Positions 16,034 through 18,572 of a stretch of 18,572 nt of DNA are shown here, piece after piece. The notes below the pieces were generated by a model. That model was not told the origin of the DNA. It made no database searches and saw only the letters and a list, made by a program, of their open reading frames with translations. Made by a program: the position numbers and the translations under genes. Source of the DNA: Flavobacteriales bacterium. GTDB lineage: Bacteria; Bacteroidota; Bacteroidia; Flavobacteriales_F; PHOS-HE28. Where the stretch lies: the NCBI GenBank assembly GCA_016718655.1, contig JADKCV010000045.1, positions 1 to 18,572 on the forward strand, written 5' to 3'. Numbering within the stretch: the first letter of the stretch is position 1; each line of letters begins with the position of its first letter.

Positions 16034-16541
16034 CTACAACCCGCCACCCCCTGTTAGTCCTATCACAAGTGCTGCGAGTACCAACACAACAGCGATGGCA
16101 ACCCCGCCACCTTTCCTCTTCCTCGCTGGTGAATCATCCACCACGGCGGTATTCACCCGGTGCATGTATCCCGCCTTCACCAAAAGGGAGTCTGCTGGTG
16201 TAGCGCTCCTGAAGTTCCGGTAGTTGGCCGGGAAACCGGTTACTGTCGCGGTTGTGGAACGGCCTTTTGTTTCGAGCTCGAAGGAGAGGGGATACAAGCA
16301 CATCAGCACGCGCTTTCTTGATCGCATCGACAAGCGCGAGGTTCTTTACGGTTGACAAGGATGCGCTGGAGCCCACGGCAGTGCCGCTTACTTTCTCCTC
16401 TTTCACATCGAGGTCCGCGATCACGGGGGCTTGAATGACGCCCGGACCATATATCTCCAGTGTTTTTGCCGTCTCCACCTTTCTCGTGGTCGCGCAGGAC
16501 ATCAGTAATGCGAGAAAGGGGATGATCCAAGTGCTTTTCAT
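16034..16541 (-). CDS. Lipoprotein with C-terminal transmembrane helix, unknown function (one frameshift)
   Basis: Residues 1-15 are a signal peptide and LMSC is a lipobox, with the lipidated Cys at 16. The next part (KVETAKTLEIYGPGVIQAPV) leads to ASLSTVKNLALVDAIKKARADVLV, after which the frame breaks near 16290-16296. The continuing frame gives YPLSFELETKGRSTTATVTG, FPANYRNFRSATPADSLLVK and a final hydrophobic helix (VAIAVVLVLAALVIGL) flanked by glycines. The ADVLV..P..E....VTVTG.PA.Y.NFR pattern is one I associate with Bacteroidota lipoproteins, without a known function. Rebuilt length is about 168 residues. The ATG at 16541 is chosen for the signal peptide. The gene follows repeat copy A. 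Having both a lipid anchor and a C-terminal membrane helix is unusual. Confidence 0.7.
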
Positions 16542-16559
16542 GGGATACGATGGTGATCG

Positions 16560-16567
16560 CAGAGATA
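16560..16567 (-). promoter_or_regulatory. Possible -7 box of the lipoprotein gene
   Basis: On the minus strand TATCTCTG matches TAnnTTTG with one mismatch, 18 bases before the ATG at 16541. Its position relative to repeat copy A equals that of the better box near copy B. Confidence 0.3.
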
Positions 16568-16578
16568 AGTATTCTTTC

Positions 16579-16745
16579 ACTCCCTGTTCTCGCTCGGCTG
16601 GGCTGTGCGTAGGTCGTATGCGCCGAGTAGCCCATGCGATAGGGCCTCTGGCCTTACTGCCTGGCGGTATGTGTGAACGGAGAGCGAGCGGCTCTGGGAT
16701 CCACGGCACTCGGCATGCGTTGGCCCCGCGCGCAAGCAGCGAGGG
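16579..16745 (-). repeat. Intergenic repeat, copy A
   Basis: Aligns by eye over its whole length with 17757-17924; shared blocks on the plus strand include CGCTCGGCTGGGCTGTG, ATGCGCCGAGT, CGATAGGGCCT and GCGCAAGCAGC. It fills nearly all the space between the T9SS gene stop (16761) and the next gene's promoter region. The CTCGGC/GCCGAG pair nearest the downstream gene is intact (16593-16598 with 16622-16627 approximately); the other pair has lost its left arm. Confidence 0.75.
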
Positions 16746-16760
16746 AGCACCGGGGAGCTT

Positions 16761-17720
16761 CTAGTGGATCACCAACCTGGTGGACCCAGTGGTGCCGGAC
16801 TCGCCGAGCAACCGCAGCACATAGATGCCAGCTGAGAGCGACGAGAGGTCGATGGTCTGCTGGCGAAGCGATGGTGCGGCGGCAAGGGTGGTCTTCTGAG
16901 CAATGGAGCCATCCAGTGCTGTGATCGTGAGCTCCAGGTTCGCGGATCCGCTCTGATAGGTGATCACGGCGATCCCGTCCGCTGGATTCGGGGCGACACT
17001 CCAGTGCATGTCCGGTCGTTCCCATTCGTCAACGGCGGAGGTGAGATCTTCCACCCATGTGTAGTCCGACCCGTTCGGGCGACCTTCAAGTATGGGTACG
17101 TGTGTGCCCGGTAACATGAAGCGCACGGTGGTGTCCACCATGAGGAAGGGGTCCACGAACGCCGGTGCCACCGTGATGCTGTCGATGGTGACCATACGTA
17201 GCACATTGGTAAGAGTGCCATATGGCATGATCAACGTGCCGCGACCGTCCACGGTGCAATGCGTAGTACCCATCCGTTCGCCGCCAAAGTCGTAGCAGAG
17301 GAACGTATCGGACCATGTGGATCCGTAAGCCGTAGGAAAGGCGTAGATCGCCCATCCGTTCGGACACATCGTGATCGAACCTGAATTCACCCGGCCAAGG
17401 AAATCGTAGGTGGAACTGGAGCCCCGGTGGTAGAAATAAGTACCTGGCGGTTCGAACTCGACAGCGGTGGGGTTGTCATACTGGTTGTGCCACGCGGCGG
17501 TCGTTGGGTCATCAAAGACGATCGAATCATGCTCCACGGTAATAAGTCCTGACATGTCCCACACCACGCCATCGCCGGCGGCGCCCATGGAGGGGCCACT
17601 CCCGCGGCTGGTGTAGTAAACCTCTCCGACCACAGGGTGCGTGTTCGCGCTATCCAATACCTGGGCGTGGATGCACGTGAGGAGAAGAAGCGAAACACAG
17701 AGGATGAGTGGGCGGGTCAT
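16761..17720 (-). CDS. Secreted T9SS type A sorting-domain protein, unknown function
   Basis: A 319-residue exported protein. The N-terminus MTRPLILCVSLLLLTCIHAQ is a signal peptide. The body (VVGEVYYTSRGSGPSMGAAG, VWDMSGLITVEHDSIVF, a Tyr/Trp-rich middle, then LTNVLRMVTIDSITV) is beta-rich and typical of Bacteroidota secreted proteins of unknown role. The last 75 residues are a T9SS type A sorting domain: WSVAPNPADGIAVITY, LELTITALDGSIAQKTTL, IDLSSLSAGIYVLRLLGE and RLVIH. ATG 17720 is chosen because the signal peptide begins there; the longer reading from 17813 runs through repeat copy B and gives non-family sequence. A good -7 box sits 20 bases upstream. No enzyme motif was seen. Confidence 0.85.
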   Translation of the reverse strand: MTRPLILCVSLLLLTCIHAQVLDSANTHPVVGEVYYTSRGSGPSMGAAGDGVVWDMSGLITVEHDSIVFDDPTTAAWHNQYDNPTAVEFEPPGTYFYHRGSSSTYDFLGRVNSGSITMCPNGWAIYAFPTAYGSTWSDTFLCYDFGGERMGTTHCTVDGRGTLIMPYGTLTNVLRMVTIDSITVAPAFVDPFLMVDTTVRFMLPGTHVPILEGRPNGSDYTWVEDLTSAVDEWERPDMHWSVAPNPADGIAVITYQSGSANLELTITALDGSIAQKTTLAAAPSLRQQTIDLSSLSAGIYVLRLLGESGTTGSTRLVIH

Positions 17721-17740
17721 GTGGGCTGTGAGTAACATCA

Positions 17741-17748
17741 CAAAACTA
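17741..17748 (-). promoter_or_regulatory. -7 promoter box of the T9SS gene
   Basis: On the minus strand TAGTTTTG is an exact match to the Bacteroidota -7 consensus TAnnTTTG, 20 bases before the ATG at 17720, implying a short leader. No clear -33 TTTG is present; that position falls at the end of repeat copy B. Confidence 0.45.
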
Positions 17749-17756
17749 TGAGTGAT

Positions 17757-17924
17757 TCCCGCTGTTGTCGCTCGGCTGGGCTGTGAGCAGGTCGAATGCG
17801 CCGAGTGAAGCACCTACGATAGGGCCTACGGTCCGTCTGCATAGCGGCATGCGCGGAGCGACCAATGGCCCTGGGATGCGGCACTCGGCACAGGCTGGCC
17901 AAGTGCGCAAGCAGCCGAGTGATA
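17757..17924 (-). repeat. Intergenic repeat, copy B
   Basis: The best-preserved copy. CACTCGGC (17882-17889) pairs perfectly with GCCGAGTG (17914-17921), and CTCGGC (17771-17776) pairs with GCCGAG (17800-17805), so two hairpins flank a variable centre. It starts 10 bases after the stop of the upstream gene (17935) and ends about nine bases before the -7 box of the next. Confidence 0.75.
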
Positions 17925-17934
17925 GCTGGTAAGA

Positions 17935-18572
17935 TCACAGCGCGCGAACAGCCGCGTCGAACTGGGCGAGCGTGGTGGCTTGGTAGGTGAGGTTCGGCGC
18001 AAGCCCGTCCGCGATGGTGATGTTCGTGAACGACGCATAATAATGCCCCTCCTCCACTTCAGCGAGGGAGACGATCACGGCGTCGACGCCAATAGGGAGA
18101 TGGTTGAAATGGTGATAGTTTCCACCGACCAGTCCCGACCTATTGATAACGGTGTTGAGCGCGGGTATCACCAACCACACATGTGCGTTCTCGTAGTCGA
18201 CCCCCGGAGGAGTGGTGATATCAAAGGCCGTTGTCGGCCCTAGCTGGGATCTGCCGCAACCGACCCACCCGAGGGTGTTGATGGTGAACGTGTAGTAGAA
18301 CCAGTCCCCTTCGCCGAAAGCCTCCAGAATGCTGTCGGGCACTACGTGAGCGGTGTCGCCCGTGGTGGTCCACAGCATGTCGCCCGTGTAGGAGGCGACG
18401 TTCGTGCTGTAGCAGGTGCGCATTTCGGGATCGGGTTCGCTGCCGGGGAGCATCACGGTGGCTCTGTTCGACACCAGCCCCAGTTCCTCACCATTTTGGT
18501 CCGCGGTGATCTTCAGTGCGCCCCCGCTTTTCAGCAGTTGCCGTGTCCCATTATTGTCACCGATGGAGGTGC
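17935..18572 (-). CDS. Partial surface-type protein, unknown function
   Basis: The C-terminal 211 or so residues of a protein whose start lies beyond the window; the frame is open to the last base (GDNNGTRQLLKSGGALKITA, then QNGEELGLVSNRATVMLPGS). The GTG at 18474 is therefore not the real start. The SGG-x-L-K-I-x-A-x-Q-N-G-E-E-L pattern followed by a PGSEPDPEMRTCYS segment recalls beta-rich Bacteroidota surface proteins that use the same motif in place of an Ig fold. Further on are FGEGDWFYYTFTINTLGWVG and HVWLVIPALNTVINRSG, again strand-rich. No T9SS domain is seen at the end (TTLAQFDAAVRAL), so anchoring, if any, must be N-terminal. Repeat copy B follows its stop directly. Confidence 0.6.
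   Translation of the reverse strand, partial: TSIGDNNGTRQLLKSGGALKITADQNGEELGLVSNRATVMLPGSEPDPEMRTCYSTNVASYTGDMLWTTTGDTAHVVPDSILEAFGEGDWFYYTFTINTLGWVGCGRSQLGPTTAFDITTPPGVDYENAHVWLVIPALNTVINRSGLVGGNYHHFNHLPIGVDAVIVSLAEVEEGHYYASFTNITIADGLAPNLTYQATTLAQFDAAVRAL

Noticed and set aside
17721..17813. N-terminal extension of the second T9SS gene
   Set aside because: It reads through repeat copy B and would bury the signal peptide; ATG 17720 begins a normal signal sequence.
1..18572. CRISPR array, tRNA, rRNA, transposase or integrase
   Set aside because: No regularly spaced direct repeats, cloverleaf sequences, rRNA segments or transposase/integrase motifs were seen on either strand.

Overview
The window looks like a chromosomal segment of a GC-rich member of the Bacteroidota, probably Flavobacteriales-like. 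The reasons are two secreted proteins with type IX secretion (T9SS) C-terminal sorting domains, several lipoproteins, starts without Shine-Dalgarno sequences, Bacteroidota-style -7 boxes (TAnnTTTG or close), a fused DAHP synthase/chorismate mutase, and a eukaryote-like class Ia ribonucleotide reductase. Taxonomy is inferred from gene content only.

Layout. From 1 to about 7160 every gene is on the minus strand. Reading along that strand there is an MDR-family oxidoreductase (7159-6142), a bifunctional DAHP synthase/chorismate mutase (6098-4961), a large FG-GAP/ASPIC-UnbV T9SS protein (4853-2035) closed by a perfect 14-bp terminator hairpin, and then a probable operon of a small lipoprotein, a ThiF-type adenylyltransferase and a TauE/SafE transporter cut by the window start. 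From 7676 to 11545, on the plus strand, lie nrdB and nrdA. Between 11546 and 14421 the base composition drops sharply (about 43-45% GC in sampled lines against about 67% in nrdA). This island holds a probable PD-(D/E)XK nuclease-fold protein of unknown family (plus) and, convergent to it, an AAA ATPase of Cdc6/Orc1-like type (minus) broken by about eight frameshifts. From 14422 to the end there are small conserved unknowns, a DUF4177-like protein, a lipoprotein with a C-terminal membrane helix, a second T9SS protein and a partial surface protein. They are separated by copies of a roughly 130-170 bp intergenic repeat built from paired CTCGGC/GCCGAG arms.

Two patterns stand out. (1) About 17 small indels interrupt otherwise well-conserved genes. 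They hit TauE, the FG-GAP protein, DAHP synthase (two), the MDR oxidoreductase (three), nrdB (removing its R1-docking tail), the lipoprotein at 16.0-16.5 kb and the ATPase (about eight). nrdA, the nuclease-like gene and thiF are intact. In every case the shifted frame continues the expected protein without extra stops. This points more to sequencing or assembly indels than to ancient decay, though the cluster in the ATPase could be real. (2) The intergenic repeat occurs at least three times within 3.3 kb, always upstream of a gene and in the same orientation relative to it, close to a TAnnTTTG-like box.

The nearest thing to an undescribed system is the low-GC nuclease-fold plus AAA ATPase pair. 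Its role in defence or mobile-element biology is inference only.
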